Shown: piece by piece, positions 1-7,873 of the stretch
How positions within the stretch are numbered: the first letter of the stretch is position 1
How the letters are laid out: the number at the start of each line of letters is the position of its first letter
NCBI GenBank assembly: GCA_945871285.1
Contig: CAMBWO010000008.1
Span: 1-33,912 of the forward strand
DNA from: Pseudorhodobacter antarcticus
GTDB taxonomy: Bacteria > Pseudomonadota > Alphaproteobacteria > Rhodobacterales > Rhodobacteraceae
Direction of reading: 5' to 3'
DNA: 33,912 nt
The notes under the pieces: generated by a model
Seen by the model: the letters and a program-made list of their open reading frames with translations, nothing else
What the model was told of the DNA's origin: nothing
The model's database searches: none
Made by a program: the position numbers and the translations under genes

Positions 1-404
1 GCAGGGGTCACATCGGCCAGCATCATCCCCGACCGCGCCGTGCCAATCGCCCCGCCCGGATGCAGCAACAGCAACGGCCCCTGATCGGCATCCAGCGCAC
101 TCAACACCCCCAACAGCTGCGACAGCCGGTCCCGCTTCAACTCGAACTCCAGCGTCAGGGTCTGCTCGCGCAACTCGGCCTGCCGCAACGCCTCGCGCAG
201 CGCCGCCAACCCCGCCTCATAGGCCTTGATGGTGATGGTCAGCGCGGCAACCCGGTCCTTGGCCCCCTCGGCCCCCTCCAGCGCCTGAACCGAGGCCTGC
301 AACGCCGCCGAAGCCTGCGCCGCCGCCTGCGCCACATCGCCCGTCACCTCTTGCGCGGCGGAGGGCAGGGCCAGGACCAGCATCAGGGCGGCAGCGCGGA
401 TCAT
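1..404 (-). CDS. Murein hydrolase activator, EnvC-like (N-terminal part, cut by window edge)
   Basis: Only the first 134 codons are in the window; the C-terminal part, where family members carry a LytM/M23 domain, lies beyond base 1. The visible part has a hydrophobic signal peptide (about residues 1-17, MIRAAALMLVLALPSAA) and then a long helical, Ala/Gln/Glu/Leu-rich stretch that looks like the coiled coil of EnvC, followed by a GPLLLLHPGGAIGTARSGM segment that I associate with alphaproteobacterial EnvC-like proteins. EnvC proteins are periplasmic and activate amidases that split septal peptidoglycan; a degenerate LytM domain is usual. The start ATG overlaps the gpmI stop by four bases (ATGA), so it is translationally coupled downstream of gpmI. 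The family call rests on the N-terminal half only. Confidence 0.7.
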   Translation of the reverse strand, partial: MIRAAALMLVLALPSAAQEVTGDVAQAAAQASAALQASVQALEGAEGAKDRVAALTITIKAYEAGLAALREALRQAELREQTLTLEFELKRDRLSQLLGVLSALDADQGPLLLLHPGGAIGTARSGMMLADVTP

Positions 405-1921
405 GCCAGCAGCAGGCTCCGCCCTGTCATCTCGGGCGGCAACGGCAACCCCATCAGCGCCAGCAAGGTCGGCGCAAGGTCGGCCAGACGCCCGCCCTCC
501 CGCAACTGCGCCCCCGCAGGCCCGCCCACCAGAATAACCGGCACCGGGTTCGTGGTATGCGCCGTATGTGGCCCGCCCGTGATCGGGTCCACCATCATTT
601 CGCAATTGCCATGATCCGCCGTCACGATCATCGCACCGCCCTTGGCCTGCAACGCCGCCAAAGCCCGGCCCAACCCGATGTCCACCGCCTCGCAGGCCTT
701 GATCGCCGCCGGCAGCGACCCGGTATGCCCCACCATGTCGGGGTTGGCAAAGTTGACCACGATCAGGTCATAGCCCTTTTCAATCGCCGCCACCAAATGG
801 TCGCTGACCGCGCCTGCCGACATTTCGGGCTGCAAATCATAGGTCGCCACCTTGGGCGATGGCGGCATCGCCCGGTCCTCGCCCGGAAACGACACCTCGC
901 GCCCGCCGTTCAGGAAAAACGTGACATGCGGATACTTCTCCGTCTCGGCCAGCCGGAACTGGGTCAACCCCTGCTTGGACACCCATTCGCCAATCGTGTT
1001 GGGCAGGAACCGCTTGGGGTATGCCGATTGCATATAGGTGTTGTGGCTGTCCGAATACTCGACCATCCCCAGCAGCGCCGCCCATTGCGGCCGCGGCCCG
1101 GTGTCAAAGCCCGCAAAGCCCGGATCGGCCAGCGCCGCCAGAATCTCGCGCGCCCGGTCCGACCGGAAATTCAGGCAAAACACCCCGTCGCCATCGCGGG
1201 CGCCCGTGTAATCGCCAATCACCGTCGGCGCCAGAAACTCGTCCATCTCGCCCTTGGCAAAGCTTTGCGCCACGGCCTGCTGCGGGGTTGCCGCCACCTC
1301 GCCCGTGGCCTGCACGATCGCGCCATAGGCCCGCGCCACCCGCTCCCAGCGGTTGTCGCGGTCCAGCGCCCAATAGCGGCCAATCACCGTCGCCACCCGC
1401 GCCCCCTCCGGCAGCGACAGCATCAGCTGATCCACAAACACCCCTGCCGACCCCGGCGACACATCCCGCCCATCGGTAATGGCGTGCAGCGCAACCGGCA
1501 CCCCCAGCGCCACAAGCGCCCGCACCGCCGCCAGCAGATGGTTCAAATGGCCATGCACCCCGCCATCTGACACCACGCCAATCAGATGCGCCGTCCCGCC
1601 CGAGATGCGCAATTTCCGAGCAAACTCCTGCAACCCCACATTGGTGACAAAACTGCCATCCTCGATCGCCAGATCAATCGCGCCCAGGTCCATCGCCACG
1701 ACCCGCCCGGCGCCGATGTTGGTATGCCCGACCTCGGAATTGCCCATCTGCCCGGTCGGCAACCCCACATCCGGTCCAAAAGTGGTCAGCGTGGCATGCG
1801 GACAGGTCTCCCAGATGCGGTTGAAATTGGGCACATGCGCCAGGGCCGGGGCCGACACCGCCGGAATGCGGCCAATGCCCCAACCATCCAGAATGCACAG
1901 AACAACGGGTTTATGGGACAT
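401..1921 (-). CDS. gpmI: 2,3-bisphosphoglycerate-independent phosphoglycerate mutase
   Basis: GpmI interconverts 3-phosphoglycerate and 2-phosphoglycerate in glycolysis and gluconeogenesis in the cytoplasm, using two Mn ions and a phosphoserine intermediate. The 506-residue protein has the usual family length. Visible motifs are LDGWG with metal ligand Asp12, the nucleophile Ser62 in GNSEVGHTNIGAG, DGRD near residue 150, and the C-terminal metal motif ADHGNCEMM. The ATG at 1921 follows a modest AAGGCGG ribosome site. It is the first gene of a coupled pair with the EnvC-like gene (ATGA overlap). The 211-bp leader upstream holds a copy of the GTCCACGCGTGGAC element, which may matter for its expression. 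The assignment is secure. Confidence 0.97.
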   Translation of the reverse strand: MSHKPVVLCILDGWGIGRIPAVSAPALAHVPNFNRIWETCPHATLTTFGPDVGLPTGQMGNSEVGHTNIGAGRVVAMDLGAIDLAIEDGSFVTNVGLQEFARKLRISGGTAHLIGVVSDGGVHGHLNHLLAAVRALVALGVPVALHAITDGRDVSPGSAGVFVDQLMLSLPEGARVATVIGRYWALDRDNRWERVARAYGAIVQATGEVAATPQQAVAQSFAKGEMDEFLAPTVIGDYTGARDGDGVFCLNFRSDRAREILAALADPGFAGFDTGPRPQWAALLGMVEYSDSHNTYMQSAYPKRFLPNTIGEWVSKQGLTQFRLAETEKYPHVTFFLNGGREVSFPGEDRAMPPSPKVATYDLQPEMSAGAVSDHLVAAIEKGYDLIVVNFANPDMVGHTGSLPAAIKACEAVDIGLGRALAALQAKGGAMIVTADHGNCEMMVDPITGGPHTAHTTNPVPVILVGGPAGAQLREGGRLADLAPTLLALMGLPLPPEMTGRSLLLA

Positions 1922-2051
1922 CAGGCCGCCTTTTTCAAATCACGCTGCCCACTTCTAGCGCCCCACACCGCCAAGGGCAACGCCGGGGCAGGGCCGCGCA
2001 GCCTCCGGGTCTACCCCTGTCCAAATCCCCAACTTGCGGCACTTGACCCCC

Positions 2052-2133
2052 GGACAAACCTTTCCACCCGGTTAACAAAATTCTCAAAATGGAACGATTT
2101 CAATAGCTTGCCAAAGCGTCCACGCGTGGACAC
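2052..2133 (-). repeat. 82-bp palindrome/AAGGTTTG element, copy A
   Basis: Read on the minus strand it opens with GTGTCCACGCGTGGAC (perfect 14-bp palindrome at 2118-2131) and closes 82 bases later with TGGAAAGGTTTGTCC. A GTTAACC half-site lies 11 bases before the closing box. It begins exactly at the stop codon of the aminotransferase gene and points towards gpmI. The same ends at almost the same distance occur at 14617-14698 and 20336-20418. Function unknown. Confidence 0.7.
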
Positions 2134-3311
2134 TATCCCCCCACCGCCGCAATCGCCGCCGCCAGAATGGGCACCGTCCGCGCATTCAGCCCCGCAATAT
2201 TGATCCGGCTGTCGCCCACCATATAGACGCCAAACCTGTCCCGCAGTTCCATCACCTGCGCCTCACTCAACCCCAACCGGCTGAACATCCCCCGGTGATG
2301 GGCGACAAAGTCATAGCGGTCCGAATTGGTCGCCCGCCGCAATTCATGGGCCAAGGACTGGCGCAGGCTCAGCATGTTCAACCGCACCTCCTCCAACTCG
2401 GCCTGCCAATCGGCGCGCAGGGCCGGATCGGCCAGGATCATCGTCACCAACCGCGCCCCATGATCGGGCGGAAAGCTGTAATTCTGACGGTTCAGGAACG
2501 CCAGATTGCCCTGCACCAGCGCCTTGCGGGTGGGGTCGGCCAGGGCAATCAGAATGCCCGTCCGCTCGCGGTAAATCCCGAAATTCTTGGAACAGGACGC
2601 CGCAATCAAGACCTCCGGGAAACTGGACGCAATCAACCGCGTCGCCGCCGCATCCTCCTGCAACCCATCGCCAAAACCCTGATAGGCCAGGTCCACAAAC
2701 GGCACCGCCCCCCGCGCCAGCAACAGGTCAACCACCTGCGCCCACTGGCCCATATCCAGATTGGCCCCGGTCGGGTTGTGACAGCAGCCATGCAGCAACA
2801 CCACATCGCCCGCGCTGACCCGCCCCAGATCCTCCAGCAGCCCCGCAAAATCAATCCCGCAGGTCGCCGCGTCGAAATAGCGATACTCGGCCGATTCCAT
2901 CCCCAGATACTTGATGATCGAAGGATGGTTCGGCCAGGTCGGGTCCGACAGCCATACCTTGGCCCCCGGCGCCGACAGCTTGATCAACTCCAACGCCTGC
3001 CGGATCGCCCCGGTCCCGCCCGGCGTCGCCACGGCAGCAGCGCGACCCTCAAACCCCTCGCCCAGGATCATCGCAATCATCGCGGCGGCAAAGGCAGGCT
3101 CGCCCGCCAGACCGGTATAGGTCTTGGTCGTCTCAATCTCCCACAACTGCCGTTCGGCCGCCTTGACCGCCCGCATCACCGGCGTCAGGCCCGTCGCGTC
3201 CTTGTAGACGCCCACGCCCAGATCAATCTTGTCGGCCCGCGGGTCATCGCGGTAAAGGGCGATCAATTGCAGGATCTTGTCCTGCGGTTGCGGCTTTAGG
3301 CTCTCCAGCAT
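2133..3311 (-). CDS. Aromatic/aspartate aminotransferase (class I, fold type I)
   Basis: A PLP enzyme that moves the amino group between aspartate or aromatic amino acids and 2-oxoglutarate. Length 392 residues, typical for the AspC/TyrB subgroup. Motifs: DLGVGVYKD near the N-terminus, TYTGLAG, WPNH at about 127, HNPTG at about 178-182, and the Schiff-base lysine (about 242) in SCSKNFGIYRERTG. An upstream in-frame TTG at 3314 exists, but the ATG at 3311 is the natural start. The stop of the sulfurtransferase gene lies only 3 bases upstream, so the two form one transcription unit. Whether it prefers aspartate or tyrosine/phenylalanine cannot be read from sequence; Rhodobacterales homologs are often labelled aromatic aminotransferase (tyrB). 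Confidence 0.92.
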   Translation of the reverse strand: MLESLKPQPQDKILQLIALYRDDPRADKIDLGVGVYKDATGLTPVMRAVKAAERQLWEIETTKTYTGLAGEPAFAAAMIAMILGEGFEGRAAAVATPGGTGAIRQALELIKLSAPGAKVWLSDPTWPNHPSIIKYLGMESAEYRYFDAATCGIDFAGLLEDLGRVSAGDVVLLHGCCHNPTGANLDMGQWAQVVDLLLARGAVPFVDLAYQGFGDGLQEDAAATRLIASSFPEVLIAASCSKNFGIYRERTGILIALADPTRKALVQGNLAFLNRQNYSFPPDHGARLVTMILADPALRADWQAELEEVRLNMLSLRQSLAHELRRATNSDRYDFVAHHRGMFSRLGLSEAQVMELRDRFGVYMVGDSRINIAGLNARTVPILAAAIAAVGG

Positions 3312-3314
3312 CAA

Positions 3315-4157
3315 CTATCCCTTCTCGATCGGCAAATCCTCACGCCCGCCCCAGTCCGACCACGACCCGTCATACAAGGCGTGGTCCCGGTGCCCCAACC
3401 GCTCCAGCGCCAGCGACAACACCGCCGCCGTCACCCCCGACCCGCAGGTCGTGACCGCAGGGCGTGACAGGTCCACCCCCGCCGCCTCGAACACATCGCG
3501 CAACTCCCGCGCCTCCAGCATCGTCCCGTCGGGGTTCAGCACTGCACTGAACGGCACACTCAAAGAGGCCGGAATATGCCCGCTGCGCAAACCCACCCGC
3601 GGCTCCGGCGCATCGCCCTTGAACCGGGCCGAGGAGCGGGCGTCGATGATCACCGCCGTCCCCGTCTGCGACGCCTCCAGCACCTGCATGGCCGATTTCA
3701 CCAACTGGGGCTGGGGGCGCGGCGTCAGATGCGGCGCGCGCAGGTCCGGCGGCGCGTCCGTCACCGCCCGCCCCTCGGCCTGCCATTTCGGCATCCCGCC
3801 ATCCAGCACGGCGACCCGGGTCAGCCCCATATGCCGGAAATTCCACCACACCCGCGCCGCCGAGAATATCCCCGCCCCGTCATAAACCACCACCTGCTGC
3901 CCATCGCCAACCCCCAGCGCCCGGACCCGTGCGGCAAACTTTTCCACCGGCGCGGCCATATGCGGCAGCGGGTTGGTCTGGTCGGTAATCTCGTCAATGT
4001 CGAAAAACTGCGCGCCGGGGACGTGCCCCGCGACATACTCTGCCTTCGCATCGCGCTTTTGCGCCGGCAGATACCACGACGCATCCAGCACCCGCACCTC
4101 GCCCAAGCGCGCGGCCAGCCACGCGGTCGAGACCAGCGTTTCAGGATCATCTGTCAT
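3315..4157 (-). CDS. sseA: 3-mercaptopyruvate sulfurtransferase (tandem rhodanese)
   Basis: Transfers sulfur from 3-mercaptopyruvate to thiol acceptors or cyanide. The 280-residue protein has two rhodanese domains, an inactive N-terminal one (about 8-125, with the AEYVAGHVPGAQFFDID signature) and a catalytic C-terminal one (about 150-275). The active loop CGSGVTA, with Cys near residue 238, is the form typical of mercaptopyruvate rather than thiosulfate sulfurtransferases. I chose the ATG at 4157 (MTDDPETL) because the 19 residues in front of it look unlike the family. It sits downstream of smpB and immediately upstream of the aminotransferase, which could supply 3-mercaptopyruvate by transaminating cysteine; that link is inference. 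Confidence 0.93.
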   Translation of the reverse strand: MTDDPETLVSTAWLAARLGEVRVLDASWYLPAQKRDAKAEYVAGHVPGAQFFDIDEITDQTNPLPHMAAPVEKFAARVRALGVGDGQQVVVYDGAGIFSAARVWWNFRHMGLTRVAVLDGGMPKWQAEGRAVTDAPPDLRAPHLTPRPQPQLVKSAMQVLEASQTGTAVIIDARSSARFKGDAPEPRVGLRSGHIPASLSVPFSAVLNPDGTMLEARELRDVFEAAGVDLSRPAVTTCGSGVTAAVLSLALERLGHRDHALYDGSWSDWGGREDLPIEKG

Positions 4158-4248
4158 ACCGGCGTTCCCCCGTGTCTGAGGGCAATGCCTAACCGCTGCC
4201 CGGTTCCAGAACAAGAGCCGCCGCTTGCCGCCCCGTCCGACGGGTCCC

Positions 4249-4728
4249 CTACTCGCGGTGGCCGTGTTTCAGGATGCGGGCCTGCTGGATGCCCCAATCG
4301 CGCTTGGCCGAGGTTTCGCGCTTGTCGCCCTGCTTCTTGCCCTTGGCGACGCCCAGCTTCAGCTTGACCATGCCTTTATCGTTGAAATACAGCTTCATCG
4401 GCACCAGCGTCATGCCCTCGCGGCCCACGGCGTTCCACAGGCGCGACAGTTCCTTCTTGTTCACCAACAGCTTGCGGCGGCGGCGCTCGTCATGCGGGAA
4501 CAGCTTGGCCTGCATATAGGGTGCGATGTAACTGTTGATCAGCCACAACTCGCCCCCCTCGACCGAGGCATAGCTTTCGGCAATGTTGCTGCCACCGATG
4601 CGCAGTGACTTGACCTCGGACCCGAACAGCATGATGCCAGCCTCCAGGTCGGATTCGATGAAGTAATCGAACCGCGCTCGACGGTTTTCGGCGATAAGTT
4701 TGGAATTGGGATCGGATTTTTCTGCCAT
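4249..4728 (-). CDS. smpB: SsrA-binding protein SmpB
   Basis: SmpB binds tmRNA and brings it to stalled ribosomes for trans-translation. The 159-residue protein matches family length. Characteristic stretches are [51 protein letters not shown] and the basic tail ending [15 protein letters not shown]. The ATG at 4728 (MAEKSDPN) fits the family; an in-frame upstream extension to 4788 would overlap the divergent channel gene and is not expected. The gene is divergent from the ion channel gene with only 52 bp between starts. In related genomes smpB commonly lies close to dapA; here about 3.2 kb separates them. Confidence 0.96.
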   Translation of the reverse strand: MAEKSDPNSKLIAENRRARFDYFIESDLEAGIMLFGSEVKSLRIGGSNIAESYASVEGGELWLINSYIAPYMQAKLFPHDERRRRKLLVNKKELSRLWNAVGREGMTLVPMKLYFNDKGMVKLKLGVAKGKKQGDKRETSAKRDWGIQQARILKHGHRE

Positions 4729-4780
4729 GACCTGCCCGAGATAAGCGTCAAGCCCGGATAAGTCCAGAAGGGGGCAAGCG

Positions 4781-5227
4781 ATGTTCATTCAGATTGCGGT
4801 GGGAAGCGGGCTGTTGGTGCTCAACATCACCGTGGCCGCCATTGCCGCCATGCTGCTCGAGGTGTTCTTTCAGTCCGCGCACCCCTGGCTCATGCGCGAA
4901 CCGCACCGGCCCAAACTGGTGCTGCTGCTGGCCGGGGTGTCGATCTGGGTGCTGGGGGTGGTCACGGCCGGGGTCTGGGTCTGGGCCGCCGCCCTGTTTT
5001 CCCTCGGCGCCTTTGCCACGATCGAGGAGGCGATGCACTTCTCGCTCGCCGCCTTTACCACGCTGGGCCTGGGCGATTTGGTGCCGGTCAAGGAATGGCG
5101 CCTGCTGGCGGGGATGGAGGCGGTGAACGGTTTCCTGAACTTTGGCCTGCTGACAGCCCTCCTGGTCGAGGCGCTGCGCCAGATCCGGCTGGGCCAGGTC
5201 GAACACAGGCGCAGGCGCGAGGGGTGA
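4781..5227 (+). CDS. Small two-pore-helix ion channel protein (Ion_trans_2 type)
   Basis: A 148-residue inner-membrane protein with hydrophobic segments at about 5-30, 46-75 and 115-132 and a pore-like loop in which [13 protein letters not shown] (about 91-102) resembles the potassium-channel filter TVGYGD. A middle position is Leu rather than Tyr, so ion selectivity is uncertain. The protein has no cytoplasmic RCK or cyclic-nucleotide domain and ends in a basic tail. A good GAAGGGGG ribosome site precedes the ATG. It is divergent from smpB and convergent with the Hint gene. I infer a tetrameric cation channel from the TM1-pore-TM2 architecture; no gating partner is visible nearby. Confidence 0.78.
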   Translation: MFIQIAVGSGLLVLNITVAAIAAMLLEVFFQSAHPWLMREPHRPKLVLLLAGVSIWVLGVVTAGVWVWAAALFSLGAFATIEEAMHFSLAAFTTLGLGDLVPVKEWRLLAGMEAVNGFLNFGLLTALLVEALRQIRLGQVEHRRRREG

Positions 5228-5246
5228 CGCGCCTGCGCTGCCCCCC

Positions 5247-5855
5247 TCAGGCCGCAAGACGCTGCGCCCGGCGGATCAAGAACGCCCGCGCCGTCGCCGC
5301 ATCCAGCCGCGGAAAGAAACTGTCATCCGGATAGCGCCCGGCGCCGTCAATCACGCTGGGGCAGTGCAGCAGCACCCCCGAATGGGCAAAGATGATTTCC
5401 TCATCCGCGAACATCGGCGTGATCACCTCGACCGTGGCCCCCGGAAAGCGGTGCCGCACCAGGGGGTCCGAGGTCAGCGCCACCGCCGGCACCAGCGCAT
5501 AGGGCGCGGCGCCGATCAGGGCATCGTCCAGCGTGTCCATCAGCACATGCTGGCCCGGCACCAGCATCAGATCGCTGCACGCGTCATGCGTGCCCCCCGG
5601 CACCAGGATCAGCGCGCTTTCCGCCGCCTGCGCCAGGGTCCGCCGGTCCAGCGCATGGACCCGCGCCAAACCGCCATCCAGCGTCTGCACCTTGTCCCCG
5701 ATGCGCAGTGTTTCCACCGGCACCCAGCCCCGTGCCCCCTCGACCAGCGTTCCCGCCACAATTCCGCCAATAACCGGCGCGGGAACTACCGTCGGGTGCT
5801 GGCGCGAGACCAGGGTGAATTCCGTGGTGATCTTGGCAAAATCCTGCATGAACAT
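5247..5855 (-). CDS. Hint-domain protein (Hedgehog/intein-type, Hint_2)
   Basis: A 202-residue protein whose middle (about 30-180) matches the Hint_2 pattern common in Rhodobacterales: GTLVEGARGWVPVETLRIGDKVQTLDGG, followed by LMLVPGQHVLMD and a VEVITPMFADEEIIFAHSGVLLHCPS segment. Hint domains fold like inteins and Hedgehog autoprocessing domains. Oddly, the place where a catalytic Cys or Ser normally sits, just before the Gly-Thr, reads GGIVAGTLVE, so self-splicing chemistry looks doubtful. I chose the ATG at 5855 because GGAGGA lies 6-7 bases upstream; longer in-frame starts have no such site. There is no signal peptide; family relatives are often type I secretion substrates. It is divergent from the RTX gene across a 534-bp control region. 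Confidence 0.75.
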   Translation of the reverse strand: MFMQDFAKITTEFTLVSRQHPTVVPAPVIGGIVAGTLVEGARGWVPVETLRIGDKVQTLDGGLARVHALDRRTLAQAAESALILVPGGTHDACSDLMLVPGQHVLMDTLDDALIGAAPYALVPAVALTSDPLVRHRFPGATVEVITPMFADEEIIFAHSGVLLHCPSVIDGAGRYPDDSFFPRLDAATARAFLIRRAQRLAA

Positions 5856-6024
5856 GGGCTTGTCCTCCGAGTTAAGACTTGTGGCGGCCGCTCTGGCCAT
5901 GTGCCCAATCCACACCCGAATTTCGCCATTTTTTCGACGCGGCCAAGACATGATCGCGGCATTGTTTCGATTTGATTTACAATTAGGGTCATCGCTCCCT
6001 CTAATGGCGCAGGTGTGGTCCAGA

Positions 6025-6039
6025 TTAATCTGGTGTTAA
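6025..6039. promoter_or_regulatory. CtrA-type box TTAA-N7-TTAA
   Basis: The bases TTAATCTGGTGTTAA match the alphaproteobacterial CtrA consensus TTAA-N7-TTAA exactly. The box is about 170 bp upstream of the Hint start and 350 bp upstream of the RTX start. A second, imperfect match lies at 6166-6180. CtrA controls motility, gene-transfer-agent and surface genes in Rhodobacterales; its role here is inference. Confidence 0.5.
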
Positions 6040-6315
6040 GCAACAATCCCCGGCCTGAATTTTGATTCGCCTCTGCCACCTGGCACAAGGACTCACCTCC
6101 ATCAAAATGATGTCGGCAGGACGGTGCAAACCGGTCTCCGGCGCGGCGAGGGAGGATCGCGTCAGTTAAAAACTGTCTAAAATCATATGCTTCAGCAGAG
6201 TCCATGACGGGCGACGCCCCCTCGCACGCCTGGAAATCACAATCATCCTTGACGTTACAACCGCACAAGGCCTGACGCCAACCGGTGCAGGCTTGCTATT
6301 TTCGACGGCTTTTGT

Positions 6316-6347
6316 TCTAATCTTGTCGGGATTGTGGTCTAATTTTG
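6316..6347. promoter_or_regulatory. Direct repeat upstream of the RTX promoter (possible operator)
   Basis: TCTAATCTTG (6316-6325) and TCTAATTTTG (6338-6347) are 22 bp apart, close to two helical turns, and each is preceded by a TTGT. The second copy overlaps the putative -35 hexamer. This is the layout of a tandem binding site for a dimeric regulator; which regulator is unknown. Confidence 0.4.
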
Positions 6348-6372
6348 ACGATCCGGCCATTTTTCGCATAAT
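6345..6372 (+). promoter_or_regulatory. Putative sigma70-type promoter of the RTX gene
   Basis: TTGACG (6345-6350) and CATAAT (6367-6372) are separated by 16 bp, one mismatch from consensus in each hexamer. The predicted transcript start, near 6379, would leave an unusually short leader and fall inside the AAGGGGA ribosome site at 6376-6382. Either the start is a few bases upstream, or another promoter is used. Confidence 0.45.
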
Positions 6373-6389
6373 CACAAGGGGATTTCAGA

Positions 6390-6923
6390 ATGAAAAGCGC
6401 CAAATTGAAGATCGGTCCGCAGTCGCTGCTGCCCGGTCCGCATCAGGTTGGGTCCGAAAAGGGCACCGACAAGGCGGATGTCTTTATCGGAACCAATTTC
6501 AAGGACCGCTTCGACGGCGGACAAGGGGCGGATTTCATTTCGGGTGGAAACGGCTCGGACGTGCTGGAGGGTGGCAGCGGCAAGGACACGCTGATTGGCG
6601 GCAATGGCGATGATATCCTGCGCGGCGGGACCGGTGACGACACTTTTGTGTTTCTGACCGCCGCCGAATGCAGCGCCGCGGGCGCTCTGGTCGACCGGAT
6701 CACCGATTTCCAAAGCGGCCAGGACAAGATCGACCTGTCGGCCTTCATGGCGGGCGGCCAGTTCAACGGCACGGGCCCGCTGGTGGCGGGCGAAGGCCCG
6801 CAGGTCAGCTATGACCGGGCCAACGCGATGCTGCTGGGCGATGCGAACGGCGACGGCGTGGCGGATTTCCGCATCTATCTGAACACCGCGCCCACCGTTG
6901 TCGCCAGCGACTTTCTGTTCTGA
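6390..6923 (+). CDS. Small RTX-type calcium-binding protein, probable type I secretion substrate
   Basis: A 177-residue protein with glycine/aspartate nonapeptide repeats (GGxGxDxxx) at about 43-88, such as GGNGSDVLE, GGSGKDTLI, GGNGDDILR and GGTGDDTFV, which form a calcium-binding beta-roll. A serralysin-like C-terminal part follows, with ITDFQSGQDKIDLSAF (104-119), the EF-hand-like DANGDGVADF (151-160) and a hydrophobic end SDFLF typical of uncleaved C-terminal type I secretion signals. There is no Sec signal peptide and no enzymatic domain, so it is nearly all beta-roll plus secretion signal. AAGGGGA lies 7 bases before the ATG. No type I exporter genes are in the window. It ends 10 bases before a REP-like hairpin. 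What it does outside the cell is unknown. Confidence 0.85.
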   Translation: MKSAKLKIGPQSLLPGPHQVGSEKGTDKADVFIGTNFKDRFDGGQGADFISGGNGSDVLEGGSGKDTLIGGNGDDILRGGTGDDTFVFLTAAECSAAGALVDRITDFQSGQDKIDLSAFMAGGQFNGTGPLVAGEGPQVSYDRANAMLLGDANGDGVADFRIYLNTAPTVVASDFLF

Positions 6924-6932
6924 CCCGGTAGG

Positions 6933-6992
6933 GAAGATGGGCAAACGGGCGCTTTGCCACGGCAAAGCGCCCTAACTGCCCATCCTACAAGT
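6933..6992 (+). repeat. REP-like hairpin element, copy R1
   Basis: Outer arms GATGGGCA (6936-6943) and TGCCCATC (6977-6984) enclose a perfect 12-bp inner stem, GGGCGCTTTGCC (6947-6958) with GGCAAAGCGCCC (6961-6972). The right flank reads CATCCTACAAGTC, and CCTACAAGTC occurs again at 7002-7011, covering the end of the EamA gene. It lies between two convergent genes. The same ends occur at 17264, 19607 and 19687. Confidence 0.75.
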
Positions 6993-7002
6993 CGCGCCCA
7001 AC

Positions 7003-7863
7003 CTACAAGTCACGCTTGGTCAGCAAGATGACACCGCAGGCGACAATGATCGCAGACCCGGCCAATGTGGCGGCATCGGGCCGTTCGCCAAAGACCCCGA
7101 CCCCCAACACCACCGCGAACACCAGTCGCGCATAGCGGAACGGGGTGACACTGCCGACCGCCCCGGTGCGCATGGCTTGGGTCAGGGCGGCATAGGCCAG
7201 AATGCCAAACAGCGACGCCCCGGCCAGCAGACCCCATGCGGCGGGTGACGGCAGGGCGACCCGCCCGGTCACGGCCAGAATGATTGCCCCCGACAGCGCC
7301 AGCATGATGAACCCCGTCACCCCCAACTGCGCATTGGACAGCGTCAGCGGCGCCGCCCTCGTCGCCAGATCGCGCCCGGCAAAGCCCACCATGGCGACCA
7401 GCGCCAGCAGGGACAGCGCCGAAAACCCCTCCAGCCCCGGCCGCAGGATGATCAGCACGCCCACAAAACCCAGCACGATCAGCGCCCACCGCCGCCAGCT
7501 GATGCTTTCCCCAAAGATCAGCGCCGCCCCCAGCACCACCACCAGCGGCGTCGCCTGCAAGATGGCCGAGGCGGTTGAGATTGGCGTCAGCGCAATCGCC
7601 AGGGCATAAAACAGCCGCCCGACAATCTCGAACCCCGACCGCAGGGCCATGGTGCGTGACACGATGCTGCGGGGCAGGGGGGCGGCCCCGGCGCGCAGGG
7701 CGACAACCGAAAACACCCCCACGCCCGCCAGCCCCAGGATCACCAGCGCCAGCCCGACGGCCACCTCTTGCGTGGCGGCCTTCAGGAACGCATCCTCGAC
7801 CGCAAACCCCGCCATGGCCGCGACCATGAACAGGCTGCCGCGCAGGTTTGCCGACCCGGTCAT
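7003..7863 (-). CDS. EamA/DMT-family transporter
   Basis: A 286-residue, strongly hydrophobic inner-membrane protein with about ten transmembrane helices in two EamA repeats (about 8-140 and 150-280), as in drug/metabolite transporters of the RhaT/YdcZ-like superfamily. The segment LTPISTASAILQATPLVVVLGAALIFGE in the first repeat, with its conserved Pro and Glu, is typical, as is the VTPFRYARLVFAVVLGVGVFGERP segment in the second. The substrate cannot be predicted; members export amino acids, nucleosides or small metabolites. It is downstream of dapA on the same strand with an 85-bp inverted repeat between them, so read-through may be limited. Its last codons and stop (CGTGACTTGTAG) coincide with the edge sequence of the REP-like element. 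Confidence 0.85.
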   Translation of the reverse strand: MTGSANLRGSLFMVAAMAGFAVEDAFLKAATQEVAVGLALVILGLAGVGVFSVVALRAGAAPLPRSIVSRTMALRSGFEIVGRLFYALAIALTPISTASAILQATPLVVVLGAALIFGESISWRRWALIVLGFVGVLIILRPGLEGFSALSLLALVAMVGFAGRDLATRAAPLTLSNAQLGVTGFIMLALSGAIILAVTGRVALPSPAAWGLLAGASLFGILAYAALTQAMRTGAVGSVTPFRYARLVFAVVLGVGVFGERPDAATLAGSAIIVACGVILLTKRDL

Positions 7864-7873
7864 GCGCCGTGCC

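Larger units (their letters stand above)
5856..6389. other. 534-bp control region between the Hint and RTX genes
   Basis: No convincing gene is present. The stretch is visibly richer in A/T than its surroundings. It holds a perfect TTAA-N7-TTAA box (6025-6039), a one-mismatch version TTAA-N7-CTAA (6166-6180), a direct repeat TCTAATCTTG / TCTAATTTTG 22 bp apart (6316-6347) and a good sigma70-like promoter (6345-6372) just before the RTX gene. The leftward promoter for the Hint gene is not obvious. Confidence 0.6.

Noticed and set aside
557-1570. 337-codon frame antisense to gpmI
   Set aside because: Arg/His/Gln/Pro-rich translation typical of the complement of a GC-rich gene; gpmI on the other strand is intact with all motifs.
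2118-2131. parS site reading of GTCCACGCGTGGAC
   Set aside because: The chromosomal parS consensus is GTTTCACGTGAAAC; arms and centre differ too much.
5786-6268. 160-codon leftward frame in the Hint/RTX control region
   Set aside because: It overlaps the Hint start in another frame, has mixed composition and no ribosome site, and the region looks regulatory.
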